This document shows positions 51,631-63,341 of a stretch of 64,000 bases of DNA, piece by piece (position 1 is the stretch's first letter; each line of letters begins with the position of its first letter). The translations under genes and the position numbers were made by a program. The notes beneath the pieces were generated by a model. That model had not been told where the DNA came from. It made no database searches and saw only the letters and a program-made list of their open reading frames with translations. Origin of the DNA: Marinobacter bohaiensis (GTDB lineage: Bacteria; Pseudomonadota; Gammaproteobacteria; Pseudomonadales; Oleiphilaceae); assembly GCF_003258515.1 (NCBI RefSeq), contig NZ_QGEH01000001.1, positions 1,798,001 through 1,862,000 on the forward strand, written 5' to 3'.

Positions 51631-51903
51631 GTGAACAAGTCCGAACTTATTGATGCAATTGCCGAGTCAGCTGATATCTCCAAGGCCGGAGCAGGCCGTG
51701 CCCTGGACGCAATGGTGGATTCCATCACTGACGCATTGAAAAAAGGTGATCAGGTTACTCTGATCGGCTTCGGTACTTTCTCTGTTAAAGAGCGTGCCGC
51801 TCGCACTGGTCGTAACCCGCAGACTGGCGCAGAAATCAAGATCCCGGCCTCCAAAGTGCCTGGTTTCAAAGCCGGTAAGGCTCTGAAAGACGCCGTTAAG
51901 TAA
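51631..51903 (+). CDS. hupB: DNA-binding protein HU-beta
   Basis: Nucleoid-associated histone-like protein that bends DNA, 90 aa. It starts [21 protein letters not shown], and the DNA-embracing arm region has [30 protein letters not shown]-type sequence, typical of HU rather than IHF. The start codon is GTG. It lies between lon and ppiD as in P. aeruginosa. Confidence 0.96.
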   Translation: MNKSELIDAIAESADISKAGAGRALDAMVDSITDALKKGDQVTLIGFGTFSVKERAARTGRNPQTGAEIKIPASKVPGFKAGKALKDAVK

Positions 51904-51917
51904 GAGGCGACTTCTAC

Positions 51918-52058
51918 GGCAATGTCCTTTGGGCATTGCCGGGGTAGTTTCTTCAAGGCATTTGTTTCCGGTAACTCAACCTACCTGATCATGCTGAAAT
52001 CTACTGAATGACTGCCCCACAGATTTCGAGGCGCATCCCTGGAAGGATGCGCCTTTTT
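51918..52058 (+). terminator. Terminators after hupB
   Basis: Two hairpins in the 300-bp hupB-ppiD gap. The first, GGCAATGTCC/GGGCATTGCC at 51918-51940, lacks a T run. The second, AGGCGCATCC (52029-52038) with GGATGCGCCT (52045-52054) followed by T5, is a classical terminator. A 7-bp repeat GAAATCT/AGATTTC (51996-52002, 52021-52027) lies between them. The rest of the gap shows nothing else. Confidence 0.8.
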
Positions 52059-52203
52059 ACGTTCAGTACGCCGCTCTCACCGTTCTGTCTCAGTGGTTCC
52101 CAGGTGGCGACTGATATTTCCCAAGAACACAAAAGTGAGGCCTGACGCGGATATCCGGTAGGCGACCAAGAGCCGCCGGTCATCGCTGACGTCTGGGAGG
52201 AAC

Positions 52204-54069
52204 ATGCTTCAAGATATCCGGAATAACGCCCAGAGTACGATTGCCAAGATCATCATCGTGCTGCTGGTGATCGGTCTGTCCATGTTTGGTGTCGATGCCA
52301 TTATCGGCGGGTTTTCGGGCGAACCCGAAGTGGCCACGGTGAATGGCCAGGATATTACCGAGCGACAGTTCACACGTACGGTCCAGATGCAGCGCCAACG
52401 TCAGCTGGCCCAGATGGATAACCCGGATCCTTCCCTCATTAATGAGGACCAGATCCGACAGTCCGTCCTCGAAGGGTTGATCCGGCAGGCGGTCCTGACC
52501 CAGGACGCCGAAGAGCAGGGGCTGATCCTCTCTGACCGCGACATCGACAGCGTGATTACTTCCATGTCGCAGTTCCAGGTCGACGGCGAATTTAGCCGTG
52601 ACGCCTTTGTCGCAGGTGTGCGCAACCTGGGTATGGGCGTGGCGGAATTTCGCGAGGCTCTGCGCAAGGAGTTCGTGGTCAACCAGATTCGCAGCGGCAT
52701 TACCTCCAGTGCCATCGTCAACCCGCAGAACGCCGAGGCCATCCTGCGGATTCAGTCCCAGACCCGGACCTTCCAGACTCTCGAGATCCCGGCTTCCGTC
52801 GTCGCCGACCAGGTGGAGGTGTCAGACGCCGATATCCAGGAGTACTACGACGAGCACAAATCGGAGTTCCTCCAGTCTGAATCGGTGGACGTCAACTACA
52901 TCACTCTGTCGGTCGACGATCTGGCCAGTCAGGTGGACGTGTCCGAAGACGAAGTGCGTGACCTGTACGAACAGCGCAAGGCGGACCTCGGTGGTGACGA
53001 GCAGCGTCGGGCCTCCCACATCCTGATCGAGGACGGCGATGACGCCCAGGCCAAACTGAAGGAAGTGCAGCAGAAGCTGGCCGACGGTGAAGACTTTGCC
53101 AAGGTGGCGGAAGAATATTCTGCCGACACCGCCACAGCGACTCAGGGCGGTGACCTGGGCTATTCCGGTAAGGGCGTCTACGACAGTGCTTTCGAGCAGG
53201 CGCTGTTCAGTCTGGAAGACGGTGAGGTGTCCGAACCGGTGGAAACCCAGTTTGGCTATCACATCATCAAGCTGACCGGTGTTCGCGAGACGCAGGCGCC
53301 GTCGTTCGAGGATATGAAGGACAAGCTCCGGCAGGAAGTGGCGCGCGAAAAAGCGGGCCAGACGTTCTCCGAGATTCGCACCCAACTGGCGGATATCTCC
53401 TACTCCGAGCCGACCCTGGAATCGCCCGCCGAGCAGTTGGGCCTGACGATCCAGACCCGTGACGGCATCAAGCGTGAAGGTAATCAGGCACCGTTCGATC
53501 ACCAGGGGCTGGTGCGCCAGCTCTACTCTGATGACGTGCTGAGCGGTGAGTACAACACCGAAGTCATCGATGTCGACAAAACCACTGCAGTGGTGGCCCA
53601 TGTTAGCGAGCACCACCCGGAGGAGCAGCTGGCTCTGGACGCGGTAAGTGAGCAGATCCAGGAAAAACTGCGCGCTGAGAAGATCCGTGCCGCGCTGGCG
53701 GATCGGAGCAAGGCGCTGGTGGCCCGCCTGCAGGACGGCGACGCGCCGGCCGACATTGCTGCCGATGCGGATGCCGAATGGACGACCCATGAAGCGGTAT
53801 CCCGTAACGCCAGCGATGTGGACTTCGACGTGATTCGTTCCGCGTTCTCCATGCCGCGTCCGCAGGGCGACACTGCCTCCTATGATTGGGTCGGCGGAGC
53901 CGAGCGCGCGGTGGTGCTGTCACTGAGTCAGGTAACCGATGGCGAGGTGGACGGTCAGGAGACCCAGATGCAGGCGCTTAACCAGTTCCTGACCCAGCAA
54001 CGTGGTCAAAGCGAATACGCGGCCTACGTCGATTCGCTGCGCGACAGTGCCGAAGTCGAGCGTCCCTGA
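52204..54069 (+). CDS. ppiD: Periplasmic folding chaperone / PPIase PpiD
   Basis: Inner-membrane-anchored, periplasm-facing folding factor near the Sec translocon, 621 aa. One N-terminal membrane helix is at about 13-33 (AKIIIVLLVIGLSMFGV). A SurA-like N-terminal domain precedes the parvulin domain near 265-360 (RRASHILIEDGDDA to FGYHIIKLTGV). A GGGAGG site precedes ATG, and a terminator follows. Confidence 0.94.
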   Translation: MLQDIRNNAQSTIAKIIIVLLVIGLSMFGVDAIIGGFSGEPEVATVNGQDITERQFTRTVQMQRQRQLAQMDNPDPSLINEDQIRQSVLEGLIRQAVLTQDAEEQGLILSDRDIDSVITSMSQFQVDGEFSRDAFVAGVRNLGMGVAEFREALRKEFVVNQIRSGITSSAIVNPQNAEAILRIQSQTRTFQTLEIPASVVADQVEVSDADIQEYYDEHKSEFLQSESVDVNYITLSVDDLASQVDVSEDEVRDLYEQRKADLGGDEQRRASHILIEDGDDAQAKLKEVQQKLADGEDFAKVAEEYSADTATATQGGDLGYSGKGVYDSAFEQALFSLEDGEVSEPVETQFGYHIIKLTGVRETQAPSFEDMKDKLRQEVAREKAGQTFSEIRTQLADISYSEPTLESPAEQLGLTIQTRDGIKREGNQAPFDHQGLVRQLYSDDVLSGEYNTEVIDVDKTTAVVAHVSEHHPEEQLALDAVSEQIQEKLRAEKIRAALADRSKALVARLQDGDAPADIAADADAEWTTHEAVSRNASDVDFDVIRSAFSMPRPQGDTASYDWVGGAERAVVLSLSQVTDGEVDGQETQMQALNQFLTQQRGQSEYAAYVDSLRDSAEVERP

Positions 54070-54157
54070 TGGGAACGCTCCGACGCAAAGAATCCGATTG
54101 ATCTGACGCGGGTGCTTGCTCAGGCGAGCGCAGAACCGTGAGGCAAAGCGGAATAAG

Positions 54158-54186
54158 AAAGGCAGGGCTTCGGCCCTGCCTTTTTT
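54158..54186 (+). terminator. Terminator after ppiD
   Basis: GGCAGGGC (54161-54168), a TTCG tetraloop, GCCCTGCC (54173-54180), then six T. The preceding AAA on the other strand lets it also serve the convergent pullulanase gene. Confidence 0.93.
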
Positions 54187-54276
54187 GTGGGTGAATGATC
54201 CGTGTTGTGTCCGTTTGAGGTGCGTTGCCGAACAGGCATGTACCGTCGCCGGAAGAACCGGTTCAGACACTCGCTT

Positions 54277-57200
54277 CTAAGGCACGGGAACGCCGTTACC
54301 CTGGGCGCCGGACTGGCTTTGCTCGAATACCGCAACGGACAAGCCGGGCAGTGTAAAGTCGCCGGCGGAAAAGCTGGCGGTAACGGCCCCGTCCAGTTCG
54401 TCGTGCAGGGTAAACCCGGTCAGGCCGGTGCCAAGCGTGACGCTGCCGGGCGCGGCATTGATCAGTACCATCAACGCGTCGCGATCTGGATCCAGATCAT
54501 CCCCCGCAGCTGTTCCGTCATCCAGGCTGAAGGCGATCAATCCGGGTATCTGGTCAGGGCCGGTGTTGTGGAAGGCCAGACGGGTACGGACCTGGTCGGC
54601 ACTTGCCAGGTGAAACAGCGGTGAATCCCGTCGAATGCGCAACAGCCGCTCGACGGCTTGTAATGAGTCGCTGATATCACTGGTGGTCGGTGCCGCGTTG
54701 GGGTCATCGAGGATATCCAGGATGACGTCCCAGTTGTCGCCGTCCTTGTCTTCCCGGGGCAGGCCTCGATTCCAGGCGGTGGTCTGGTAGCTGAAGTCTA
54801 CGGCATTGAACCAGTCGCCCGAGTCGTAGCTGTCCCGCTGCATGGATTTGGAGCGCAGGAGTTCCGAACCCATGTGCAGGAAGGGGATGCCCTGGCCGAG
54901 TAGCGGGACCGCCAATGCAACCACCTGCGTTCGCGCGCGGTCGGCGCTGCTGACCCCGCCGGCGATCTTGTACTGGTTGTTATCCCAGAGGGTCTGGTTG
55001 TCGTGCTTGGACACGTAATTGACCAGCTCCTGAGGATCGTCCGTGTAGCCGGCCGGTTGGCCGTTGTAATCGATCTCCGCCGTGCTCAGAACATCCCCGT
55101 TGGCGGTCTCGAAGCGGAAGTCACGCAGGCCGCCGGCGATACCCGCGCGGATCCAGTCGGTGCCGGCAAGCAGGGTTTGCCGTTCATCCTCTGAACCGCT
55201 GTTGAGCTCGTTGGGCCGGGTGAACAGGCCATTGGCAAAGCCCTGGTTTCTTCGCAGCGCCTCACCGCTGTCGAACGGGCCGCCCCCGCGCACTCCGTCC
55301 CGCGACCGGTCGTTGAACGAGCCGATGCCGGTGCCCGCCAGGTTCGCCTGGATGGCATTGACCCCGCGGGCGTTATCGGCCACCTCGCCGAAATTCCAGC
55401 CCTCACCGTAGAAGTAGGTGTCCGGGTCTACCGCCTGGACCGCCTCCAGTGCGCGGGTCATGTTGTCCAGCATGTGATGGCCCATGAGGTCGAAGCGGAA
55501 GCCGGAAATTCCGTAGGCGTCGGCCCAGGTCACCAGCGAGTCGACCATCAGCTTTTCCATCATGGCGTGTTCGGAGGCGGTGTTTTCACAGCAGGTGGAT
55601 TGCAGTACGGCGCCGGTTTGCGGATCGAGACGGTGGTAGTAGCCGGGTACGATCTTGTCGAGCACGGATTGGTCCGCCAGACCCGAGGCATTGGTGTGGT
55701 TGTAGACCACGTCCATCACCACGTTGAAACCCATGGCCGTGAGCGATTGCACCATCCGGCGGAATTCGATGATGCGGGTGGCTCCCTCGGCGTCAGAAGC
55801 GTAGCTGCCTTCCGGTACCGTGTAGTGGACCGGGTCGTAGCCCCAGTTGAAGCTGTCGAGGTTGCGCAGCACGCCATACAGGGCCTGGGCGTCACCGCTG
55901 GTCGGATCGAAGGAAGCCAGCACCGAACGAATGCTGCCGGCATTGCAGTATCCGGACCAGTCACTGGCGGCGGTTGGTGACAGATCGCAGAGTCGACTGA
56001 ACGGATCGTCGATATCGACCACCTGCGTCGGGTCTTCGTCGACTGTGGCGATGTCGAAGGCTGGCAGGAGATGCAGGTGGGTCACGCCCGCATCGGCCAG
56101 GCGCTGCAGATGGGTCACCCCGGCACTGCCGCTGCGGCTGAAGGCGGCGTATTTGCCGCGATCCTCTTCGGGCACCGACGCATCGCCGGCGCTGAAATCG
56201 CGGATATGGGTCTCGTAGACGACGATGTCTTCCGGTTTGTCGACCGCCGGCGGATTCAGACTGTCCCAGCTGGCCGGTTTCAGATCGGCGTCGTCCAGGT
56301 TAACCACTTGTGCATACTGGCCGTTGGTGGACAGGCTGTGGGCGTAGGGATCGGTCGTCAACGCTGTTTCGACCTCGTCGGTTTCCGGATGAAAGGCCGT
56401 GACCTCGTATTGATAGTACTGCCGGTCGAGACTGAGGGGTGCCTCGTGAATCCAAACGCCGGAATGGTCCGGGTCCGCGGTCATGGCGGCCGGGTAGCCG
56501 GCGAGGGGATCCTTTTCGGCGTCGAAGGCGTGCAGCCGGACCGACTGAGCGGTTGGCGCCCAGACCCGGAAGGTGACGCCGCTGTCGGTTACCTCGGCGC
56601 CGAGCGGGCCGTTATAGGTGAACAGCTCGTCGACAACACCCGGAATCTGTACCCGGGTGGCGGCCATCAGATCGCCGTCAGCGGCGTAGGCGGCGGCGAC
56701 CAGTTGCCCCTGGAGCACTCGGGCCTGCTCCGTGGTCGGCAGCGTAACGGCAAAGGCGGGCCAGTCCGCCAGGTGCGGGAAGGTCGTGGCGGTGTCGGAG
56801 CTGATGTGGCCAGTGTCCAGTTCGATGCTGCTGCCGCCCTGGAGTCGGCCGTCTTCAATACGGATATCGCCTTGGCGGTCGTAATTCAGGGTCAACCGTT
56901 CAGCGCCAGTGGCGTCGTCCCAGACCAGGGTGTCGGCGTCGATCCAGTGGGCACTGGCGCCGTCCAGCGACACCTCGATGCTGACCGGTTCGCTGGACAG
57001 TTCGCTGGATCCGCTGAGAGTGAACACCCGACGGCCCAGCTCGTCGAGTTGCCAGGTGATGTCGTTGCCGCCCAGGTCTTTGTCGTCGCCCTGATGCATG
57101 ATCAGGTTGAGGCACTCGGCGTCCGCGGTCAGATCGATCCGGTAGTAGGCGCCGTAAGTGTCGCTCACGCCGTCGGCCAGCAGTGGGTCAGTCCACGCGG

Positions 57201-57423
57201 TTGGCGTCGCGGCGCCGGAACAGGTGTCGGTATTCCAGAGATGCAGCCCCCAGCCGTCGTAAACGTCGTCGGGGCGCAGGTAATAGAGAATGGCCTCGTC
57301 GGGGCCGGGATCTATAAGAGCCTCCGCGGAATCCCCGCCGGAGTCTCCTTCGGTCTTGCAGCCGGAGACGCCGAGCGTCAACACGGCCAGCAAGGCAGGC
57401 GTTATCCATCGATGGTGAGTCAT
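54277..57423 (-). CDS. pulA: Lipoprotein pullulanase-type alpha-1,6-glucosidase
   Basis: Debranching enzyme hydrolysing alpha-1,6 links in pullulan and amylopectin, 1048 aa. The N-terminus is a lipoprotein signal with lipobox GVSGC (Cys22), so it is membrane anchored. A CBM41-like module follows ([20 protein letters not shown]), then the CBM48-like module and the GH13 barrel. Catalytic residues: Asp near 645 ([10 protein letters not shown]), Glu near 672 (YFYGEGWNF), Asp near 808 ([10 protein letters not shown]). The frame is open to 57747, but ATG 57423 has AAGGA nine nt upstream and begins the signal peptide. Type II secretion or Lol sorting to the surface is expected but cannot be checked here. 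Confidence 0.93.
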   Translation of the reverse strand: MTHHRWITPALLAVLTLGVSGCKTEGDSGGDSAEALIDPGPDEAILYYLRPDDVYDGWGLHLWNTDTCSGAATPTAWTDPLLADGVSDTYGAYYRIDLTADAECLNLIMHQGDDKDLGGNDITWQLDELGRRVFTLSGSSELSSEPVSIEVSLDGASAHWIDADTLVWDDATGAERLTLNYDRQGDIRIEDGRLQGGSSIELDTGHISSDTATTFPHLADWPAFAVTLPTTEQARVLQGQLVAAAYAADGDLMAATRVQIPGVVDELFTYNGPLGAEVTDSGVTFRVWAPTAQSVRLHAFDAEKDPLAGYPAAMTADPDHSGVWIHEAPLSLDRQYYQYEVTAFHPETDEVETALTTDPYAHSLSTNGQYAQVVNLDDADLKPASWDSLNPPAVDKPEDIVVYETHIRDFSAGDASVPEEDRGKYAAFSRSGSAGVTHLQRLADAGVTHLHLLPAFDIATVDEDPTQVVDIDDPFSRLCDLSPTAASDWSGYCNAGSIRSVLASFDPTSGDAQALYGVLRNLDSFNWGYDPVHYTVPEGSYASDAEGATRIIEFRRMVQSLTAMGFNVVMDVVYNHTNASGLADQSVLDKIVPGYYHRLDPQTGAVLQSTCCENTASEHAMMEKLMVDSLVTWADAYGISGFRFDLMGHHMLDNMTRALEAVQAVDPDTYFYGEGWNFGEVADNARGVNAIQANLAGTGIGSFNDRSRDGVRGGGPFDSGEALRRNQGFANGLFTRPNELNSGSEDERQTLLAGTDWIRAGIAGGLRDFRFETANGDVLSTAEIDYNGQPAGYTDDPQELVNYVSKHDNQTLWDNNQYKIAGGVSSADRARTQVVALAVPLLGQGIPFLHMGSELLRSKSMQRDSYDSGDWFNAVDFSYQTTAWNRGLPREDKDGDNWDVILDILDDPNAAPTTSDISDSLQAVERLLRIRRDSPLFHLASADQVRTRLAFHNTGPDQIPGLIAFSLDDGTAAGDDLDPDRDALMVLINAAPGSVTLGTGLTGFTLHDELDGAVTASFSAGDFTLPGLSVAVFEQSQSGAQGNGVPVP

Positions 57424-57574
57424 GAGATGCATTCCTTGTACGGTTGTTTTTGTTGGTACTGCATCGGCGATGGTGGTGCTGGTGGGATGTGGGCACATCC
57501 TCTTTGCGGGTATCGGTTTCGGCGTAGCGGCGGGGGCGTAGGGTGGGGCTGTGGGTAGGGTGCTGAAACGGAGA

Positions 57575-57605
57575 AAGCCTCCGCGCGGCTGGTACGGAGG
57601 CTTTC
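57575..57605 (-). terminator. Hairpin between lamB-like gene and pulA
   Basis: AAAGCCTCCG (57575-57584) and CGGAGGCTTT (57596-57605) form a 10-bp stem. On the minus strand it is followed by TTTCTCC, a weak T tract. Possible attenuating terminator between the maltoporin and pullulanase genes. Confidence 0.5.
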
Positions 57606-57661
57606 CGGTTACCCGCCCCGGGCCGGGAAGGAAGGGCCGGCCGGGGCTGTGGTGGTGGCTA

Positions 57662-58981
<1,320 letters not shown>

Positions 58982-59193
58982 CTAGACCTGACGCCGGTCA
59001 GCGGGTGTGTCCCGCAAGCAACGCCGGAAGACCCGGGCCATGGGCGAGGGGAATGACGGAAGCCTGTTCCGGTCTTTCGCCCGTCCGTATCGGTAAACCC
59101 GTATTCATGGTCGGGAATGCGGGTCAGGGCCACATCATCCGGGTCGGGAGAAAAGGGGGGTGAGTTTTCAGGGGGAGGAGGGGCGTAGAAATC

Positions 59194-59225
59194 GGGTACG
59201 GGATTCCTGGTTGAATCCCGTACCC
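59194..59225 (-). terminator. Hairpin after hexR
   Basis: Perfect 13-bp stem, GGGTACGGGATTC (59194-59206) and GAATCCCGTACCC (59213-59225), with a 6-nt loop, 11 bp past the hexR stop. The T tract on the minus strand is poor, so it may act mainly as an RNA-stabilising structure. Confidence 0.6.
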
Positions 59226-59235
59226 CGGAGGGCCG

Positions 59236-60108
59236 TTATTCGGCGCTGAAACGGGTAGGCTTGAGGCTGTCCTTGATCTTCTTCAGGTGGGCCTGGAAGT
59301 CGCTGCCGCGCTTGAGGGTGACGCCGGTGGCCAGGATGTCGATGATCATCAGATGGATGATGCGGGACGTCATCGGCATGTAGACGTCGGTGTCTTCCGG
59401 GGCGGTGACCTCCAGCGCCACCGTACAGGCTTTCGACAGCGGCGAGTTGGGTGCGGTAATGCCGATAACGGTGGCGCCATTGCTGCGACCGGCTTCGGCG
59501 ATGTCTACCAGTTCCCGGGTGCGGCCGGTGTAGGAAATCACCACGATCACGTCGCCGGTATGGCTGCCGGCCGCGACCATGCGCTGCATCAGGGCGTCGT
59601 CGTAGGAGGTGACCGGAATATTGAAGCGGAAGAATTTGTGCTGCGCGTCCAGAGCCACGGGAGCGGAGCCGCCCATGCCGAAGAAGTTGATCTGCTTGGC
59701 CTGGATCAGATAGTCGATGGCCGCACCCAGGGCCGCCGGGTCCAGGGCCTGACGGGCCTTGTCCAGGCTGGCGATGGTGCTGAGCACGATCTTGTCGGAA
59801 AACGTGGCGACATCGTCTTCCGGGCGCACGTTCTGGCTGACGTAGGGTGTGCCGGTAGCGATGCTCTGGGCCAACTGGATCTTGAAGTCGGGGAAGCCGT
59901 TGGTGGAGAAGCCGCGACAGAAGCGGTTGACCGTTGGCTCGCTCACATCCGCGGCACGGGCCAGGGCGGCAATGGAGTAGCGTGTGGCGGCGGTAGGGTC
60001 ACGCAGGATGGCCTCGGCGACCTTGCGTTCGGACTTGTTCAGGGTGTCCAGTTTGCCCTGGATCTGCTCCAGCAGGTTGGGTGCTGTGGCGTCGTGGTTC
60101 TTGTTCAT
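59236..60108 (-). CDS. hexR: HexR transcriptional regulator (RpiR family)
   Basis: Represses or activates central carbon genes in response to KDPG, the Entner-Doudoroff intermediate. It has 290 aa. The N-terminal RpiR helix-turn-helix ([23 protein letters not shown]) is followed by a SIS sugar-phosphate domain ([35 protein letters not shown]). It is divergent from zwf, whose operon is the classic HexR target. Confidence 0.93.
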   Translation of the reverse strand: MNKNHDATAPNLLEQIQGKLDTLNKSERKVAEAILRDPTAATRYSIAALARAADVSEPTVNRFCRGFSTNGFPDFKIQLAQSIATGTPYVSQNVRPEDDVATFSDKIVLSTIASLDKARQALDPAALGAAIDYLIQAKQINFFGMGGSAPVALDAQHKFFRFNIPVTSYDDALMQRMVAAGSHTGDVIVVISYTGRTRELVDIAEAGRSNGATVIGITAPNSPLSKACTVALEVTAPEDTDVYMPMTSRIIHLMIIDILATGVTLKRGSDFQAHLKKIKDSLKPTRFSAE

Positions 60109-60201
60109 GCTTGGCTATCCCGCAAAGACTCTGCTTGACTGAAAATGCTTGCCTGAAAGTGGCTGGCGGCGCGAATTATACCGGTTTTCGCCCTTTCATT
60201 G

Positions 60202-60216
60202 TGTAGTAAAGTAGTC
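60202..60216. promoter_or_regulatory. HexR-like operator 1
   Basis: TGTAGTAAAGTAGTC shares the left half TGTAGTA of known HexR sites (consensus near TGTAATwwwATTACA in gammaproteobacteria). The right half is poor. It lies 94 bp from the hexR start, well placed for autoregulation. Confidence 0.5.
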
Positions 60217-60265
60217 AAGAATTCCCGATTATTCTTGGAATCGGTGGCTTTTGATGCCATTATTT

Positions 60266-60281
60266 TGTCAAAATTACTACA
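60266..60281. promoter_or_regulatory. HexR-like operator 2
   Basis: TGTCAAAATTACTACA, which reads TGTAGTAATTTTGACA on the other strand. Both ends match the HexR palindrome. It is 102 bp ahead of zwf, with the two sites 64 bp apart start to start. Confidence 0.65.
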
Positions 60282-60383
60282 TTGCCGCATTCCTGTGAAT
60301 GGGTGGACTGGGTTCCGCCCGTCGGGCCGACAGGCCGATGTTGCAGGATCGTCCAGAAAACAGGTTGAAGGACTGTCATAAGA

Positions 60384-61859
60384 ATGAGCCGGAAAAACGA
60401 AAATCAGTGCGACCTGATCATGTTCGGCGCACTGGGGGACCTGGCGCAGCGTAAACTGTTTCCTGCCCTTTACCAACTGGAAGCCGCTGGCCTGCTGGCG
60501 CCGAAAACCCGGATTCTGGCTCTGGCCAGACAGGAACTGGACACAGCCGGCGCCCGCGAGAAGCTGAAAGCCAAGCTGAAAGAACACATCAAGCCGGACG
60601 AGCAGGACGAAGGGGCCATGACCAAGCTCCTGTCGCGCATCGATTACCAACGGCTGGATTTCGCCAACACCGACGATTACGTGAGCCTGCGTGAATGGCG
60701 TGAAACCGGTGGCGGTGCGCTGATCGTCTATATGGCCACGCCGCCTTCCATCTACGGCATGATCGCCCGCAACCTGAAACAGACCCAGTGCATCGACACC
60801 GCCACCCGCGTTGTGGTGGAGAAGCCGATCGGGCACGATCTGGAGTCTTCCGAAGAGATCAACGACCAGCTGGCGGAAGTGTTCAACGAGAACCAGCTGT
60901 TCCGGATCGACCACTACCTGGGTAAAGAAACCGTCCAGAACCTGATTGCCCTGCGCTTCGCCAACAACCTGTTTGCCTCCCAGTGGAACCAGGATCACAT
61001 CTCCCACGTGGAAATCACCGTGGCCGAGAGTGTCGGAATTGAGGGGCGTTGGGGGTATTTCGACCAGGCCGGCCAGATGCGGGACATGATCCAGAATCAC
61101 CTCCTGCAGCTGCTGTGCCTCATTGCCATGGATCCGCCGTCGGACCTGTCCGCGGACAGCATCCGTGATGAGAAGGTCAAGGTGCTCAAGGCCCTTCGGC
61201 CGATTACGCCGGACCTGGTGGAAACCCACCTGGTGCGCGGTCAGTACACAGCCGGTACGGCGGCCGGAAAGCCGGTACCCGGATACCTGGAAGAGGAAGA
61301 TGCGGTGCGCGGCAGCACCACCGAGACCTTCGTGGCGCTCAAGGCCGAAATTTCCAACTGGCGCTGGTCCGGCGTGCCGTTCTACATCCGCACCGGCAAG
61401 CGGATGCCGGAGAAACTGTCGCAGATCATCATCCACTTCAAGCCGGCACCGCACTACATTTTTGATCCGGACCAGAAGCACCTGGCCAACAACAAGCTGA
61501 TCATTCGTCTGCAGCCGGATGAGGGTATGTCCCTGCAGATCCTGACCAAGGATCAGGGCCTGGACAAAGGCATGCGTCTGCGTCAGGGCCCGCTGGAGCT
61601 GACATTCTCCGAGACGTTCCAGCAGGAGCGGATTCCGGACGCCTATGAGCGTCTCTTGTGGGAGGCCATGAAGGGCAACCAGTACCTGTTCGTGCGCCGT
61701 GACGAGGTGGAATACGCCTGGCGCTGGGTTGACCGCGTGATCGCCAACTGGGAAGAGCACGCATCGCCGCCCAAGCGCTATGCGGCGGGTACCTGGGGGC
61801 CGGTGGCATCCATTGCACTGATTACTCGTGATGGCAGGAGCTGGTATGAAGATGCCTGA
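60384..61859 (+). CDS. zwf: Glucose-6-phosphate 1-dehydrogenase
   Basis: Oxidises glucose 6-phosphate to 6-phosphogluconolactone, feeding the Entner-Doudoroff and pentose phosphate routes. It has 491 aa. The nucleotide motif GALGDLA is at 15-21, and the substrate site [13 protein letters not shown] is near 174-186 with the conserved His. First gene of zwf-pgl-eda, with its end overlapping pgl by 14 bp. Confidence 0.97.
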   Translation: MSRKNENQCDLIMFGALGDLAQRKLFPALYQLEAAGLLAPKTRILALARQELDTAGAREKLKAKLKEHIKPDEQDEGAMTKLLSRIDYQRLDFANTDDYVSLREWRETGGGALIVYMATPPSIYGMIARNLKQTQCIDTATRVVVEKPIGHDLESSEEINDQLAEVFNENQLFRIDHYLGKETVQNLIALRFANNLFASQWNQDHISHVEITVAESVGIEGRWGYFDQAGQMRDMIQNHLLQLLCLIAMDPPSDLSADSIRDEKVKVLKALRPITPDLVETHLVRGQYTAGTAAGKPVPGYLEEEDAVRGSTTETFVALKAEISNWRWSGVPFYIRTGKRMPEKLSQIIIHFKPAPHYIFDPDQKHLANNKLIIRLQPDEGMSLQILTKDQGLDKGMRLRQGPLELTFSETFQQERIPDAYERLLWEAMKGNQYLFVRRDEVEYAWRWVDRVIANWEEHASPPKRYAAGTWGPVASIALITRDGRSWYEDA

Positions 61860-62565
61860 GATTGACTGGCCGGCCACCGTAGAGCCGGCCCTGGGCGAAA
61901 ACCCTGACGCGGTCGCCGCCGAGCTGGCCGACCGCGTTGGCGAGCGACTGGAAGGGGCGCTGGCTGAGCGTGATCGCGCGAGCCTGGCGTTGTCCGGCGG
62001 CAGCACACCGAAGCCTTTCTTCGAGAAGCTTCGGGACAAGCCGCTCGACTGGTCCCGTGTCGATGTAACGCTGGTCGATGAGCGTTGGGTGACCCCGGAC
62101 TCGCCGGACAGCAACGAAAAATTGCTGCGTGAGCATTTCCTGCAGGGCGCCGCGTCGGCGGCACGGTTCGTGCCGATGAAGCAGAAGCACGAGAGCGCCA
62201 ATGCCGGCCAGCCGCTGGCGGAGGAGGCCCTGGCCGATATCGCCTGGCCCCTGGACGTGCTGATCCTGGGGATGGGCAATGACGGGCATACCGCGTCGCT
62301 GTTCCCGGACGCGCCGGAGATCGATCGCGCGCTCGATCCCAGCCAGCCTTATCGCTGCATGGCGTTGCACCCGGCTTCCCAGCCGCAGGCGCGGCTATCG
62401 CTGACGCGAACCGTCCTGGAACAGGCCAGCTGGACCGCGCTCCATCTCAAGGGTGAGGACAAGCTTGAGACCCTCAAGGTGGCCTTGAGCGACATGCCGT
62501 CGATACGTGAAATGCCGATCCGGGCTTTCCTGTCGACGGGCCTGACGCTGTTCTGGAGCCCCTGA
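61846..62565 (+). CDS. pgl: 6-phosphogluconolactonase
   Basis: Hydrolyses 6-phosphogluconolactone in the second oxidative step. It has 239 aa. DevB/NagB-like signatures: [14 protein letters not shown] near the N-terminal third, TLVDERWV with the acidic pair, and [18 protein letters not shown]. The open frame begins at GTG 61828; ATG 61846 has AGGAG 6 nt upstream. It overlaps zwf and precedes eda by 28 bp. Confidence 0.94.
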   Translation: MKMPEIDWPATVEPALGENPDAVAAELADRVGERLEGALAERDRASLALSGGSTPKPFFEKLRDKPLDWSRVDVTLVDERWVTPDSPDSNEKLLREHFLQGAASAARFVPMKQKHESANAGQPLAEEALADIAWPLDVLILGMGNDGHTASLFPDAPEIDRALDPSQPYRCMALHPASQPQARLSLTRTVLEQASWTALHLKGEDKLETLKVALSDMPSIREMPIRAFLSTGLTLFWSP

Positions 62566-62593
62566 ATCCGTTTCATAAAGAGAGATCGTTTCG

Positions 62594-63247
62594 ATGCCTT
62601 CATTATTGACTGAAGCCCATCGTCAGCAGGTGCAGGCCGTTCTGGATGCCTGTCCCCTGGTGCCGGTGATCGCCATCAACAAGCCGGAAGAGGCGTTGCC
62701 GCTGGGTCGTGCCCTCGTTGCCGGCGGCATCAAGGTGCTGGAGATCACCCTGAGAACCCCTTACGGCCTGGACGCCATCCGCGAGCTGCGTGCCGAGCTG
62801 CCGGACGCCTGGGTGGGCGCCGGTACCGTGACCACCGTCGAGCAGTACCGGCAGGTGGAAGAGGCGGGTGCCCAGTTCGTCATTACGCCAGGTCTGACCC
62901 AGAGCCTGCTGGATTACTCCATTACGGCCAAGGCACCGCTGCTGCCGGGTATTTCCACCATCTCCGAGATGATGATGGGATATGAGCGTGGCTTCCGGCA
63001 TTTCAAGTTCTTCCCGGCGGAAGCCTCGGGCGGTCGCCCGGCGCTGAAAGCCTTTGCCGGTCCTTTCGGTGACGTGGTGTTCTGTCCAACCGGCGGCATC
63101 AGCCCGGATACTGCCAGTGATTATCTGGCGCTGCCCAACGTGGTGGCCGTAGGCGGCAGCTGGCTGACCCCGAAAGATGCCATTGCCGCCGGCGATTGGG
63201 ATAAGGTCACTGAGGTGGCCCGGGACAGCCTGGAGCGCCTCAAGTAA
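62594..63247 (+). CDS. eda: KDPG/KHG aldolase
   Basis: Cleaves 2-keto-3-deoxy-6-phosphogluconate to pyruvate and glyceraldehyde 3-phosphate, the last Entner-Doudoroff step. It has 217 aa. Class I Schiff-base aldolase residues: Glu50 in VLEITLRTP and the catalytic Lys138 in FKFFPAE (Lys133 in E. coli). edd is not adjacent. A terminator follows. Confidence 0.96.
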   Translation: MPSLLTEAHRQQVQAVLDACPLVPVIAINKPEEALPLGRALVAGGIKVLEITLRTPYGLDAIRELRAELPDAWVGAGTVTTVEQYRQVEEAGAQFVITPGLTQSLLDYSITAKAPLLPGISTISEMMMGYERGFRHFKFFPAEASGGRPALKAFAGPFGDVVFCPTGGISPDTASDYLALPNVVAVGGSWLTPKDAIAAGDWDKVTEVARDSLERLK

Positions 63248-63275
63248 GCGTTCCGGCCCGTTCATGCCCGCATAA

Positions 63276-63304
63276 GAAAGGCGCCCCGATGTGGGCGCCT
63301 TTTT
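63276..63304. terminator. Terminator after eda
   Basis: AAAGGCGCCC (63277-63286) and GGGCGCCTTT (63293-63302) with T/A runs on both strands. Between convergent eda and the M48 gene, so probably bidirectional. Confidence 0.92.
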
Positions 63305-63341
63305 CGTTTCGACATGACGCCAGGGAGCGTCATCACGTCTC

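Noticed and set aside
51996-52027. GAAATCT/AGATTTC repeat as an attachment site
   Set aside because: Only 7 bp, inverted, and lying inside a terminator region; chance or RNA structure is more likely.
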